This document shows, one piece after another, positions 25,104 to 34,567 of a stretch of 64,000 nt of DNA; the stretch's first letter is position 1; each line of letters begins with the position of its first letter. Under the pieces are notes generated by a model. That model was not told where the DNA came from, did not search any database, and saw nothing but the letters and a program-made list of their open reading frames with translations. This DNA is from Qingrenia yutianensis. Its GTDB lineage: Bacteria > Bacillota > Clostridia > UMGS1810. The position numbers and the translations under genes are program-made. The stretch lies in NCBI RefSeq assembly GCF_014385105.1, contig NZ_JACRTE010000007.1:1-64000 (forward strand). The letters run 5' to 3'.

Positions 25104-25694
25104 ATGGCGGATTTTGATGTAAAAATCGAAACCTTTACAAATCTCACCTTAACCCAGGCGGCAAAGGCGAGAGATAAAATATTGGAAAAATGCGAAAACG
25201 ACAAAAAAACCGCACTTGACGAATATTCAAAAAAATGCGGTGAAAAGTTTTCAAAAATGCTTAAAGAAAATCAGACGAAAATCAGCACCGAAAACCACCG
25301 AAACGTTTCAAAAGAAATCACCGAATGCAAAAAGGCGGTTTTCTCGCACCGCGAAATGCTTATAGAAAAGCTTTTTGCCGATTTGAAAGGCAAAATTGCG
25401 GATTATAAAAAAAGCGGTGAATACAAAGACTATCTTGAAAAATGCGCCAAAAAAGGCATAGACGAGGTGGGCGGAAAAAACATCACTCTCACTTTCGATA
25501 CGTCGGACAAAGAAACCGGCGGAGAAATCGCAGAAAAATTAAACGCGAAAGCGGAGTTTAAAGACGGTCTTAGCGGCGGTGTTATCGTATCGGGCGAGGG
25601 CAATATTGCGTGCAATATGTCGTTCTCGTCGTGCATTGAAAATTTAAGGGAAACCTTCCTTGAAAACAGCGGTTTTTCAATAGATGTTATATAA
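25104..25694 (+). CDS. V-type ATPase subunit E (peripheral stalk)
   Basis: A 196-residue stalk protein. The first 100 residues form a long charged helix that should pair with the G/H subunit; the C-terminal globular part ends in the usual GGVIVSGEGNIACNMSFSSCIENLRE, close to the consensus of E subunits. A perfect AGGAGG lies before the ATG at 25104. Sequence similarity within this family is low, so operon position also supports the call. Confidence 0.9.
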   Translation: MADFDVKIETFTNLTLTQAAKARDKILEKCENDKKTALDEYSKKCGEKFSKMLKENQTKISTENHRNVSKEITECKKAVFSHREMLIEKLFADLKGKIADYKKSGEYKDYLEKCAKKGIDEVGGKNITLTFDTSDKETGGEIAEKLNAKAEFKDGLSGGVIVSGEGNIACNMSFSSCIENLRETFLENSGFSIDVI

Positions 25695-25709
25695 GGCAGG
25701 TGCGAATAA

Positions 25710-27491
25710 ATGAAAAACGGTTATATTTACGGAATAAACGGTCCTGTCGTTGCGGTTAAAGGCACCGACGAGCTTAAAATGATGGAAATGGTAAAAGTCG
25801 GAAAAGATAAGCTTATCGGCGAGGTTATCGGGCTTGAAAGCGACCGCGCGATTGTGCAGGTTTACGAGGAAACGACCTCCGTTGCCGCAGGCGAAGAGGT
25901 TGTTGGACTTAAAAATCCTATGAGCGCGCTGTTGGGACCCGGTCTTATCGGCTCAATTTTCGACGGTATTCAGCGTCCTCTCCTTGTTATGGAACAGCAG
26001 AGCGGTGCGTTTATCGAGCGCGGAATGGACGTTTCGTCGCTTGACACCGAGAAAAAATGGGACGTACGCATAAGCGCAAAGGTCGGCGACAAGCTTAAAG
26101 CCGGCGACATTGTTGCGGAAACCGACGAAACGGAATCCATTGTTCACAAAATTATGGTTCCGCCCGGTTTGAACGGCGAAGTTACATTTGCCGAAAAAGA
26201 CGGCTCATACACCATAAACGACGTTATTATAAAAATCAAAGACGAAACGGGCGCAGAGCACGATGTTACGCTCTGCCAGAAATGGCCGATACGAAAGGCG
26301 CGCCCGTATGCCGAGCGAAAAACTCCCACCGAACCGCTTATCACCGGTCAGAGGGTTATCGACGCGCTTTTCCCCATTGCAAAGGGCGGTGCGGCGGCAA
26401 TCCCGGGCGGTTTCGGAACGGGAAAAACTATGACACAGCATCAGCTTGCAAAATGGTGCGACGCCGATATTATCGTATATATCGGATGCGGTGAGCGCGG
26501 AAACGAAATGACACAGGTGCTTGAAGATTTCACCGCGCTGATTGACCCCCGAACGGGAAAATCGCTTATGAACAGAACAATCCTTATCGCGAACACGTCG
26601 AATATGCCTGTTGCGGCGCGTGAGGCGTGCATTTACACAGGCGTTACGCTTGCGGAATACTACCGCGATATGGGTTACAACGTTGCAATTATGGCAGACT
26701 CCACCTCGCGATGGGCGGAGGCACTGCGTGAAATTTCGGGACGTTTGGAGGAAATGCCTGCCGAAGAAGGCTTCCCGGCATATCTTCCGTCGCGTCTTTC
26801 CACATTCTACGAAAGAGCCGGAATGGTGGACAATTTAAACGGCACAAAAGGCTCGATTTCCATAATCGGCGCGGTTTCGCCCCAGGGCGGCGACTTCTCC
26901 GAGCCGGTCACACAGAACACAAAGCGTTTTATACGCTGTTTCTGGGCGCTCGACCGCTCGCTTGCTTATCAGAGGCACTACCCGGCGATAAACTGGCTTA
27001 CAAGCTATTCGGAATATTCGGACGACTTAAAAGACTGGTTTGACCAAAACGTCAGCGAGGATTTTGACAGCGTTGTTTTGCAGATTAAAAAAATCCTCAC
27101 CGAAGAAAGTTCGCTTATGGAAATTGTAAAGCTTATCGGTTCGGACGTTCTGCCCGACTCGCAAAGGCTGGTTCTGGAGGTTGCAAAAATCGTCCGTCTG
27201 GGATTTTTACAGCAGAATGCTTTCAACCCGACAGATACATACGTACCGCTCAAAAAGCAGTACCTTATGCTGAAAACCTGCCTTACCTACTACGAGGAGG
27301 CGAAAAAGCTCATTGCAATGGGCGTTCCCGTTTCGCAAATTCATCAGACGGGACTCACCGAAAAGCTTGTTTCTGTAAAATATGACGTTAAAAACGACGA
27401 TTTTGCCGCGTTTGACAGATATGCAGACGAAATCAAAACCGAATTTGACAAAATCGGCGCACGATATGCTCCAAAAAAGGCGGTGCAGTAA
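25710..27491 (+). CDS. V-type ATPase catalytic subunit A
   Basis: The catalytic subunit that hydrolyses or makes ATP. The 593-residue product has the P-loop GGFGTGKT at 233-240, the family-specific insert (about 115-190) that separates A subunits from F-type beta, and the GERGNEMTQVLEDF and SSRWAEALREISGR blocks with catalytic acids and arginine. Its stop codon TAA abuts the ATG of subunit B with no gap. Confidence 0.97.
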   Translation: MKNGYIYGINGPVVAVKGTDELKMMEMVKVGKDKLIGEVIGLESDRAIVQVYEETTSVAAGEEVVGLKNPMSALLGPGLIGSIFDGIQRPLLVMEQQSGAFIERGMDVSSLDTEKKWDVRISAKVGDKLKAGDIVAETDETESIVHKIMVPPGLNGEVTFAEKDGSYTINDVIIKIKDETGAEHDVTLCQKWPIRKARPYAERKTPTEPLITGQRVIDALFPIAKGGAAAIPGGFGTGKTMTQHQLAKWCDADIIVYIGCGERGNEMTQVLEDFTALIDPRTGKSLMNRTILIANTSNMPVAAREACIYTGVTLAEYYRDMGYNVAIMADSTSRWAEALREISGRLEEMPAEEGFPAYLPSRLSTFYERAGMVDNLNGTKGSISIIGAVSPQGGDFSEPVTQNTKRFIRCFWALDRSLAYQRHYPAINWLTSYSEYSDDLKDWFDQNVSEDFDSVVLQIKKILTEESSLMEIVKLIGSDVLPDSQRLVLEVAKIVRLGFLQQNAFNPTDTYVPLKKQYLMLKTCLTYYEEAKKLIAMGVPVSQIHQTGLTEKLVSVKYDVKNDDFAAFDRYADEIKTEFDKIGARYAPKKAVQ

Positions 27492-28868
27492 ATGGCAATA
27501 GAATATTTGGGTGTTAAAGAAATTTCGGGCCCTTTGGTTGTTTTGGAAAACGTAAAGGGCGCGTCATATGAAGAAATCGTCGAAATCGACGTCGGCGGAA
27601 AAGAAAAACGAATGGGACAGATTATCTCAATCGACGGCGACAAGGCGGTTGTTCAGGTTTTCGAGGGCACAGAGGGCATCTCGAAAATAAACACAAAAAC
27701 ACATCTTACGGGCGAGCCGTTAAAACTGCCGTTGTCAAAAGAAATACTCGGCAGAGTGTTCAGCGGTGTGGGAAAACCGATTGACGGACTCGGAAACATT
27801 TATCCCGACATCAAGGCAGACGTAAACGGCAAGCCGATAAACCCCGTATCGCGGGAATATCCGCGTAACTACATTGAAACGGGAATTTCGTCAATCGACG
27901 CGCTGACAACGCTTATCCGCGGACAGAAACTGCCTATTTTCTCGGGCAACGGACTTCCGCACGACGCGCTTGCGGTGCAGATTGCACGACAGGCGAAAAT
28001 CGCAGATGACAAAGGCAGTGATTTTGCCATAGTTTTCGCGGCAATCGGTGTTAAAAACGACGTTGCTAACTACTTTAAAAAGGCGTTTTCGGACAGCGGT
28101 GTGCTCGAAAAGGTTGTTATGTTTTTAAACCTTTCAAACGACCCCGTTACCGAAAGAATTATCACTCCGCGTGCGGCGCTCACCGCGGCGGAATATTTGG
28201 CATTCACGCATAATATGCACATTCTGGTTATTATGACCGATATTTCGTCATATGCCGAGGCACTGCGTGAGGTTTCGTCGTCAAAGGGCGAAATCCCGTC
28301 AAGAAAAGGCTACCCGGGCTATCTCTATTCCGACCTTGCGTCACTCTACGAACGCGCAGGTATGGTAAAGGGCAAAAACGGCTCGGTTACGCAGATACCT
28401 ATTCTTACAATGCCGAATGACGACATAACACACCCTATCCCCGACCTTACGGGCTACATCACAGAGGGTCAGATTGTTATGGACAGAGGACTTTTCCAGC
28501 GCGGAATTTATCCGCCGATAAGTGTTCTGCCGTCGCTTTCGCGTCTTATGAAGGACGGTATCGGCGAAGGCTACACGCGCGCCGACCATAACGACGTCGC
28601 AAACCAGCTTTTCGCGGCATACGCAAACGTTGCCGAGGTTAAAGCGCTCGCGTCGGTTATCGGCGAGGACGAACTTTCAAAAATCGACAAGCTTTATATA
28701 GAATTCGGCAAGCAGTTTGAGGAGAAATTCTTAAGTCAGCAAAAAGACGAGGAGCGAAGCATTACCGAAACGCTCGACCTCGGCTGGGAGCTTTTGAGAA
28801 TTCTGCCCCGTGAAGAGCTTAACCGAATAGATACCAAAATTCTTGACGAATATTACGATAAAAATTAG
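27492..28868 (+). CDS. V-type ATPase subunit B
   Basis: Non-catalytic nucleotide-binding subunit alternating with A in the hexameric head, 458 residues. It has GRVFSGVGKPIDGLG, SIDALTTLIRGQKLPIFSG in place of a P-loop, then VVMFLNLSNDPVTERIITPR and SYAEALREVSSSKGEIPSRKGYPGYLYSDL, all typical of B subunits. The start codon directly follows the stop of subunit A, so translation is coupled. Confidence 0.97.
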   Translation: MAIEYLGVKEISGPLVVLENVKGASYEEIVEIDVGGKEKRMGQIISIDGDKAVVQVFEGTEGISKINTKTHLTGEPLKLPLSKEILGRVFSGVGKPIDGLGNIYPDIKADVNGKPINPVSREYPRNYIETGISSIDALTTLIRGQKLPIFSGNGLPHDALAVQIARQAKIADDKGSDFAIVFAAIGVKNDVANYFKKAFSDSGVLEKVVMFLNLSNDPVTERIITPRAALTAAEYLAFTHNMHILVIMTDISSYAEALREVSSSKGEIPSRKGYPGYLYSDLASLYERAGMVKGKNGSVTQIPILTMPNDDITHPIPDLTGYITEGQIVMDRGLFQRGIYPPISVLPSLSRLMKDGIGEGYTRADHNDVANQLFAAYANVAEVKALASVIGEDELSKIDKLYIEFGKQFEEKFLSQQKDEERSITETLDLGWELLRILPREELNRIDTKILDEYYDKN

Positions 28869-28883
28869 CGCGGAGGTGAGAAT

Positions 28884-29510
28884 ATGGACGTTACGCTGTT
28901 TGCCACAAAAGGCAATCTTATCGCCGCAAAAAATTCGTTAAAGCTTTCAAAACAAGGCTACGATTTGCTCGACAAAAAGAGAAATATTCTCATTAAAGAA
29001 ATGATGTCGCTCATCGAAAAAGCGCAGAGTATTCAGGGCGAAATTGACGGAAAATACCGCGAGGCTTATGCGTCGCTCCAGCGCGCAAACATCTCAATCG
29101 GCATTTCGGAGGTTGAAAAAATCAGCCGATGTACACACATTGAGGACGGAATTGACCTAAAATTCCGCAGTGTTATGGGCGTTGAAATCCCGTCAATCGA
29201 CTACGAGGAGAAAAAGGCGGCAACCGAATACGACTTTTTCACCACGCCGTCAAGCCTTGATGACGCGTTTTTGAAATTCAACGAGGTGAAAAACCTCACA
29301 ATCCGTCTTGCGGAAATCGAAAATTCGGTTTACCGTCTTGCGAGCAACATCAAAAAAACGCAGAAAAGGGCAAATTCGCTTAAAAATATTATGATTCCGC
29401 GCTACGAAAAAATTTCGTCCGACATTCAGAATGTGCTGGAGGAAAAAGAGCGCGAGGAATTTACACGGCTTAAGGTTATAAAAAACGGCAAAAACAAACA
29501 AAAGAATTAA
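28884..29510 (+). CDS. V-type ATPase subunit D
   Basis: Central rotor shaft, 208 residues, with long N- and C-terminal helices that form a coiled coil. The family start (ATKGNLIAAKNSLKLSKQGYDLLDKKRNIL) and the C-terminal KKTQKRANSLKNIMIPRYE are clear. It closes the nine-gene operon G/H-C-I-K-F-E-A-B-D. GGAGGTGAG precedes the ATG. Confidence 0.95.
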   Translation: MDVTLFATKGNLIAAKNSLKLSKQGYDLLDKKRNILIKEMMSLIEKAQSIQGEIDGKYREAYASLQRANISIGISEVEKISRCTHIEDGIDLKFRSVMGVEIPSIDYEEKKAATEYDFFTTPSSLDDAFLKFNEVKNLTIRLAEIENSVYRLASNIKKTQKRANSLKNIMIPRYEKISSDIQNVLEEKEREEFTRLKVIKNGKNKQKN

Positions 29511-29520
29511 CGGAGTTTTT

Positions 29521-30669
29521 ATGAAAACGCTGGGCATTGTGTGCGAATACAACCCGTTTCACAACGGGCACAAATATCACATCGCGGAGTCGAAAAGGCT
29601 CCTCGGGTGCGACACGGCGGTTTGCGCAATGAGCGGAAGCCTGGTTCAGCGCGGAGAAATTGCCGTTTTTGATAAATGGACGCGTGCGAAAAACGCAGTG
29701 GAAAACGGCGCCGATTTGGTGCTGGAAATCCCTGCGTTTTTTTGCTTGCAGTCGGGTGAAAAATACGCTTACGGCGCGGTGAGCGTACTCAATCTTTTGG
29801 GAAACGTCGATTATTTAAGCTTCGGCAGTGAGTGCGGTGATATAGATTTTCTGCAAAAAATCGCCGAAATCAAGCGAAAAAAAAGCTTTAACGATACGGT
29901 TAAAACCCTTATGCAAAGCGGAATGAGCTATCCTTCCGCAACCGAAAAGGCAATCGGTAAGTTTTTGGATAATTCATTCGGGGAACGGATTTTCTCACCC
30001 AACGACCTTTTGGGGGTTGAGTACATCAGCGCGGTTTACAAAACGAAAAGCAAAATGCGCCCCGTCACGGTAAAGCGTCATTTAACCGAACATTCGGGCG
30101 GAAAACCCGTCGGAAATTTCGCGTCGGCAAGCGAAATCCGCAAAATGATTTTTGAAGGTGCGGATTTTGACAAATTTTTGCCGTACTGCGCAAAAAATTA
30201 CGAAATTTTTGACGAAAACAACGCGGAGAGCCTTATTCTCGGCTATTTCCGCTTAAAATGCGCGGAGAAAAACATTCTCGGCGGTGAACCCGGAATGGCG
30301 AACAGGCTTATCAAAAGTGCAAAAATTTCAAACAGTCTTGATGAATTTTACAAAAATGCGCTGTCCAAAAGATACACCGAAAGCAGAATTAAACGTATGT
30401 CAAAATGTGCGTTTTTTGATATTAAGAAAAATTCGGTTTTGGATTATATCCGTCCGCTTGCAATGAACGAGCGCGGACGAAAACTTTTGAAAAATTCGCC
30501 CGGCAAAAATTTAATCGTCACCAAAACCGCCGACTTTAACGGCAGTAAAAATTCGATGTTTAAATATGATATTCTCGCAACCGACTTTGCGTATCTTTGT
30601 GCAAACGATAAGACAAAAAGAATGAGCGGCGCAGATTTTTATACACCGCCCGTTTATATTAAAAATTAG
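29521..30669 (+). CDS. tmcAL: tRNA(Met) cytidine acetate ligase TmcAL
   Basis: Makes N4-acetylcytidine at the wobble base of elongator tRNA(Met), using acetate and ATP; formerly YlbM. The 382-residue product begins LGIVCEYNPFHNGHKYHI, with the nucleotidyltransferase HxGH motif, then AMSGSLVQRGEIAVFDKWTRA and the LSFGSECGD block. It is 10 bases downstream of the V-ATPase subunit D gene and probably read through from that operon. Confidence 0.95.
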   Translation: MKTLGIVCEYNPFHNGHKYHIAESKRLLGCDTAVCAMSGSLVQRGEIAVFDKWTRAKNAVENGADLVLEIPAFFCLQSGEKYAYGAVSVLNLLGNVDYLSFGSECGDIDFLQKIAEIKRKKSFNDTVKTLMQSGMSYPSATEKAIGKFLDNSFGERIFSPNDLLGVEYISAVYKTKSKMRPVTVKRHLTEHSGGKPVGNFASASEIRKMIFEGADFDKFLPYCAKNYEIFDENNAESLILGYFRLKCAEKNILGGEPGMANRLIKSAKISNSLDEFYKNALSKRYTESRIKRMSKCAFFDIKKNSVLDYIRPLAMNERGRKLLKNSPGKNLIVTKTADFNGSKNSMFKYDILATDFAYLCANDKTKRMSGADFYTPPVYIKN

Positions 30670-30687
30670 TTTTATGTCAAAATATAA

Positions 30688-31821
30688 CTATTTACAAAAG
30701 ACAGTTTTGCCGTCTTTCGCCGATTTGTACATCAAATCCATAATGTAATTCACATATGCGCCGTCCGAAAAATTCGGGGTGCATTTTTTGTTTTCGTAAA
30801 CACAGTTTAAAAAATTGTAAAGACAGTGAACGTGACCGCGGAGCCAGCCGATACTGCTTTTTGAGCTGGGGAAAAGTCCGCCCGGCGCGTCAAAACGCTG
30901 AACGCACTCAATTTGTTTAAAACCTCGCTCGCCCCCGAAAACGTCCTCTTTCTGCGTGTTGTCGAAATAATAAAGATAGTTCGCGTCCATAAGATTAAAC
31001 CGCAGAGCGCCCTTGTCGCCGTAAATTTCAAACGAAAGCTCGTCGTTGGTGCCTGTTGAAATTTTGGAAATCGTCATAACTCCGTTAGCGCCGTTTTTCA
31101 TCGTCACAAGCGCGTGTGCCTCGTCCTCGGCGGCGATTTTCACCGTATTTCCGTCCTTGTCGGGGCGCTCGGGATAGAGAATTTTCGTCTTGCAGAAAAT
31201 GTCCGCGTAGTTGCCCAAAAGGTAACGCATAAGGTCGATAACGTGCGAGCCGAGGTCGACAATCACGCCTCCGCCCCCCTTTTCGCCGTCCTGTTTCCAG
31301 CCAATCGGCTTGTTTTTGTCAATCGAACCCGAGTGCAGAAACTTTGCCTCAAACGTTAAAATTTTGCCGATTTTGCCCTCGTCAATCATCTTTTTTGCAA
31401 GCATTGTTGCAGGGAAAAATCGGTTTTGAAAGGTAATCTGCGTGCATTTTTCGTAATTTTTCTCCAAATCCGCAATTTTTTCCGCGTCCGCAAGCTTCGA
31501 CACCAGCGGTTTGTCGCAATAAATGTGCTTTTTTGCTTTCACAGCGGAAAAAATCTCGTCCGCGTGCAGATAATTCGGCGTGCAGATGTCCACAATGTCG
31601 ATACTCTCGTCGTTTATAATATCGTCAAAATTGTCGGTGTAATTTTCGTAACCCATTCGTTCCGCCGCGTTTTTCGCGCTCTCTTTGCCTGACGCGCACA
31701 CGGTTTTCAAGTTTATTTTAAACGGCAGATTTTCGTAATAAAGCGGAATTGTTTTATAGCCGAAAGTGTGAGTTTTTCCCATAAAACCGCATCCTACAAG
31801 CCCTATGTTAAACGTTTTCAT
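30688..31821 (-). CDS. Gfo/Idh/MocA-family oxidoreductase
   Basis: NAD(P)-dependent sugar or cyclitol dehydrogenase, 377 residues. The N-terminal Rossmann loop is VGCGFMGKTH, the family lysine lies in YCDKPL (usually EKP), and the C-terminal half has GGGGVIVDLGSHVIDLMRYLLG with the catalytic aspartate-histidine pair. It stands alone, divergent from the sigma-factor gene, so no substrate can be inferred from context. GGGAGAG precedes the ATG. Confidence 0.9.
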   Translation of the reverse strand: MKTFNIGLVGCGFMGKTHTFGYKTIPLYYENLPFKINLKTVCASGKESAKNAAERMGYENYTDNFDDIINDESIDIVDICTPNYLHADEIFSAVKAKKHIYCDKPLVSKLADAEKIADLEKNYEKCTQITFQNRFFPATMLAKKMIDEGKIGKILTFEAKFLHSGSIDKNKPIGWKQDGEKGGGGVIVDLGSHVIDLMRYLLGNYADIFCKTKILYPERPDKDGNTVKIAAEDEAHALVTMKNGANGVMTISKISTGTNDELSFEIYGDKGALRFNLMDANYLYYFDNTQKEDVFGGERGFKQIECVQRFDAPGGLFPSSKSSIGWLRGHVHCLYNFLNCVYENKKCTPNFSDGAYVNYIMDLMYKSAKDGKTVFCK

Positions 31822-31896
31822 AAAAAATCTCTCCCAAATTTTTAAAATTTTTCAACTAAATTATACCCCTTTTTTCGCAATTTGTCTACATAACTC

Positions 31897-31925
31897 TTGC
31901 AAATTTTTATAAATAGTGTTATTAT
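31897..31925 (+). promoter_or_regulatory. Promoter of the ECF sigma operon
   Basis: TTGCAA (31897-31902), 17 bases, TATTAT (31920-31925): a housekeeping-type promoter. The predicted start near 31932 excludes upstream start codons of the sigma gene and supports TTG 31957. No GAAC-type ECF -35 is seen. Confidence 0.7.
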
Positions 31926-31956
31926 GATTATAATTTGTGAGAAAGGGGGAGCGTTT

Positions 31957-32514
31957 TTGGACGAAAAATCAATAATTCTTCGCGCGCAGGACGGCGACGA
32001 CGAAAGTTTTTCCCTGCTCGTCGAAAAATATAATGACGCGGTTTTTACCGTTTGCTATGCGGTTTTGAAAGATTATCACAACGCGAACGACGCCGCCCAG
32101 GACACATTTATCAAGGCATATAAAAACATTAAAAAGTTCAAGTTCGACTCCTCGTTTCAGACCTACATAACGAGAATTGCAATAAACACCTGCAAGGACG
32201 AATTCAGAAAAATGTCGCGCCAAAACGGGAATTTGAGCATTGACTCGGACGAAAACTTGTGTGAAATAAAGGATACGTCCGACACGCCCGAAAAGGCACT
32301 TGAGAAAAAGGAAAGGCGCGATGCCGTGCGGAATGCGATTGCAAGTCTGCCTCAAAAATACCGCGAGGTAATTGTTCTCCGCGATATAAACGGCATATCG
32401 TACGAGGAAATCGCAAAAATTCTGAAATCGTCGCAGGGCACGGTAAAATCGCGCATTAACCGCGCCCGGAGCGCATTAAAAGAAATTTTGCAAAAAGACG
32501 GAACTTTTTTGTAA
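31957..32514 (+). CDS. ECF (group IV) RNA polymerase sigma factor
   Basis: A 185-residue sigma factor with region 2 (DAAQDTFIKAYKNIKKFKFDSSFQTYITRIAINTC) and region 4 (LPQKYREVIVLRDINGISYEEIAKIL with SQGTVKSRINRAR), the SigW-like layout. It directs polymerase to a set of stress or envelope genes that cannot be named. Translation starts at TTG 31957, six bases after GGGGGA. It is followed 55 bases later by a matching anti-sigma gene. Confidence 0.93.
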   Translation: MDEKSIILRAQDGDDESFSLLVEKYNDAVFTVCYAVLKDYHNANDAAQDTFIKAYKNIKKFKFDSSFQTYITRIAINTCKDEFRKMSRQNGNLSIDSDENLCEIKDTSDTPEKALEKKERRDAVRNAIASLPQKYREVIVLRDINGISYEEIAKILKSSQGTVKSRINRARSALKEILQKDGTFL

Positions 32515-32569
32515 CTTGAAACGTCTAATAGGTGTAACAGGATAAAAACACGAAAGGAGGGCGCGGTTT

Positions 32570-33625
32570 ATGGACTGCAAAAAGGCAAAAAATTTAATGT
32601 CGGCATATGTTGACGGTATGCTTGAAAACGCCGAAAAATCGGCATTTGAGGCGCACATACACACCTGTAAAGACTGCAAACGCGAACTTGATTTGTTAAA
32701 AAACACGCTTATTCTTCTCGCCGATGCAAAATACTCTGCGCCCGAAAATTTCACATATGAGGTGCGCGAAAAATTGAAATCCGCTGTTCCCGAAAAAAGA
32801 CGCGCGTTTGCGCGTTTCGGAAAATTTTCCGCTTGGGCGGCGGCATTTGTCATTCTTGCCGCGGTTGCAATCGGAAACCCCGTCTGGAAAGAATTTAACG
32901 ACAGAACCGTGAAGAACGCCGTTGAAAAATCCGATAAATTTGTGCAAAACAAAGATGACGGATTTATGGAAAAATCAAGCGCTGATATTACGGAAAATGC
33001 CGAAAAAGAAACCGCGGACGAAAAAGAAACGGAAAGCACAAAAAAGACAGACAATCAGGAAAAGTCATTTGACGAAAATAAAATTTACGGTAAACCGACC
33101 GAAAAATATAGCGCAAATACGGAAAAAATTCAGCCCGAAACAGGCGGGAAACAGGAAATTCCGCAAGAATCCGGCACCTTAAAAACCGAGGAAACCGAAA
33201 AGGCGCAAAACAAAATACAAGCCGGCAACGGCGATACGGCAAGCAAAATTTCGCGGTCGACGGCAGACGAAGCCGACACAATGCCGATTAGCATTTATTC
33301 TGACTACACCGCCGAAAACTCTGATACAGACCGGGAATCCGCACCTGACCGGGGAACGTTTAAAATGGCGTCGGGCGCCTCAAACTTTGCATATGAACCC
33401 GCAAAAATTACCGTAAATTCCAAGCTTAATTTAGCCGAAACGGAAAAGAAAATCGGCGAAATTCTCGGCTTTGAAATTATGGGTGAAAACGGCGAAATTA
33501 CCCTTACCGTCACCGCCGAACAGTACCGTCTGCTCGCCAAAAAGCTTGGCAATGACCCCGATTTTGACGGTTTTGATGATATAAATACGGAAAATATTAC
33601 AGAAATTTCAATTTTTATAAAATAA
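32570..33625 (+). CDS. Membrane anti-sigma factor with zinc-finger domain
   Basis: A 351-residue partner of the upstream sigma factor. The cytoplasmic N-terminal zf-HC2 domain carries HxxxCxxC (His29, Cys33, Cys36) that binds zinc and the sigma factor; a single membrane helix lies at about 86-103. The outside part begins with a long, charged, Lys/Glu/Thr-rich linker (about 110-235) and ends in a compact domain of some 80 residues that I do not recognise. That domain is probably the sensor, released by proteolysis in related systems. A strong AGGAGG precedes the ATG. Confidence 0.88.
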   Translation: MDCKKAKNLMSAYVDGMLENAEKSAFEAHIHTCKDCKRELDLLKNTLILLADAKYSAPENFTYEVREKLKSAVPEKRRAFARFGKFSAWAAAFVILAAVAIGNPVWKEFNDRTVKNAVEKSDKFVQNKDDGFMEKSSADITENAEKETADEKETESTKKTDNQEKSFDENKIYGKPTEKYSANTEKIQPETGGKQEIPQESGTLKTEETEKAQNKIQAGNGDTASKISRSTADEADTMPISIYSDYTAENSDTDRESAPDRGTFKMASGASNFAYEPAKITVNSKLNLAETEKKIGEILGFEIMGENGEITLTVTAEQYRLLAKKLGNDPDFDGFDDINTENITEISIFIK

Positions 33626-33650
33626 ACCTTTTATTTTTAATAATTTTATG

Positions 33651-33684
33651 ATAAAATATAAGCGTAATAATGCTTATATTTTAT
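33651..33684. other. Inverted repeat before the methyltransferase gene
   Basis: Perfect 13-base arms ATAAAATATAAGC (33651-33663) and GCTTATATTTTAT (33672-33684) with an 8-base loop, followed by TTTTTTA. It could terminate the sigma/anti-sigma mRNA or act as an operator, since it ends only six bases before the AGGAG ribosome site. Confidence 0.5.
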
Positions 33685-33700
33685 TTTTTAGGAGAAAATT

Positions 33701-34543
33701 ATGTCTGCAAAAAACGTACTTTTATCGCTGAACAAATTCTTCCCGCTCCCCGTTCACCCGTTTAACTTACAAAACGAGGGCAAAATGAGTTATGCCGAAT
33801 GGCAGTTTTTAAAGGGCGCGGACACCATAAAAAACTACACCGCGTTCACCTCGCCCAAGGATATGTTTGAGGGCAAAACGGTTCTCGACATCGGCTGCGG
33901 TGCGGCAGGAAAATCGCTTTATTATGCGTCGATGGGCGCAAATAAGGTGTACGGCGTGGACGTTGTGGCGCATTATAAGGAGGAGTCGGAAAAGCTTGCC
34001 GAGCAAAAAGGTCTTTCGGACAAGTTTGAATTCCGTCTCTGCGACGCGAAAGAGCTTGCGTTTGACGATAAAACCTTTGACACAATTATTATGAACGACT
34101 CGATGGAGCACGTTGCCGAGCCCGAAAAGGTGCTTGCCGAGTGTTACCGCGTGCTCAAAGACAACGGCAGACTGTTTATAAATTTCTGTCCTTATTTCCA
34201 CCCGTACGGCGCGCATTTATCCGACGTAATCGGCATACCGTGGGTGCATATGATGTTTTCGCAGAAAACTATGATAAGCGCATACAAAGACCTTATTTCC
34301 GATATGCCCGACAAGGATATGCGCATAAAATTCCGCTTTTCAAAAGACGAAAACGGCAGCGAAACAATTTCGTACATCAACAAAATGACCATAAAACGTT
34401 TCAACCGCATTTTGAAAAGTTCGCCGTTTAAGGTGGTATACCGACGCGAAATTCCGCTTCGCACCGCGTTTGTTCCGCTTGCAAAATGCCCCGGAGCGAA
34501 AGAAATGTTTGTGAAAATGGTCGCGGCGGTTCTGGAAAAATAG
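33701..34543 (+). CDS. Class I SAM-dependent methyltransferase
   Basis: A 280-residue methyltransferase with the cofactor loop VLDIGCGAAGK at 61-71, the acidic GVDVV strand end, and the FDTIIMNDSMEHVAEPEKVLAECYRVLKDNG block. The C-terminal 100 residues have no recognisable substrate domain. Similar proteins methylate small molecules, lipids or sugar-linked compounds; the target is unknown. The downstream response-regulator gene begins 24 bases after its stop, and they may share an operon with the ROK kinase and SIS isomerase. Confidence 0.88.
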   Translation: MSAKNVLLSLNKFFPLPVHPFNLQNEGKMSYAEWQFLKGADTIKNYTAFTSPKDMFEGKTVLDIGCGAAGKSLYYASMGANKVYGVDVVAHYKEESEKLAEQKGLSDKFEFRLCDAKELAFDDKTFDTIIMNDSMEHVAEPEKVLAECYRVLKDNGRLFINFCPYFHPYGAHLSDVIGIPWVHMMFSQKTMISAYKDLISDMPDKDMRIKFRFSKDENGSETISYINKMTIKRFNRILKSSPFKVVYRREIPLRTAFVPLAKCPGAKEMFVKMVAAVLEK

Positions 34544-34567
34544 CAAAATCAAAGGAGCGTTTGTCCG

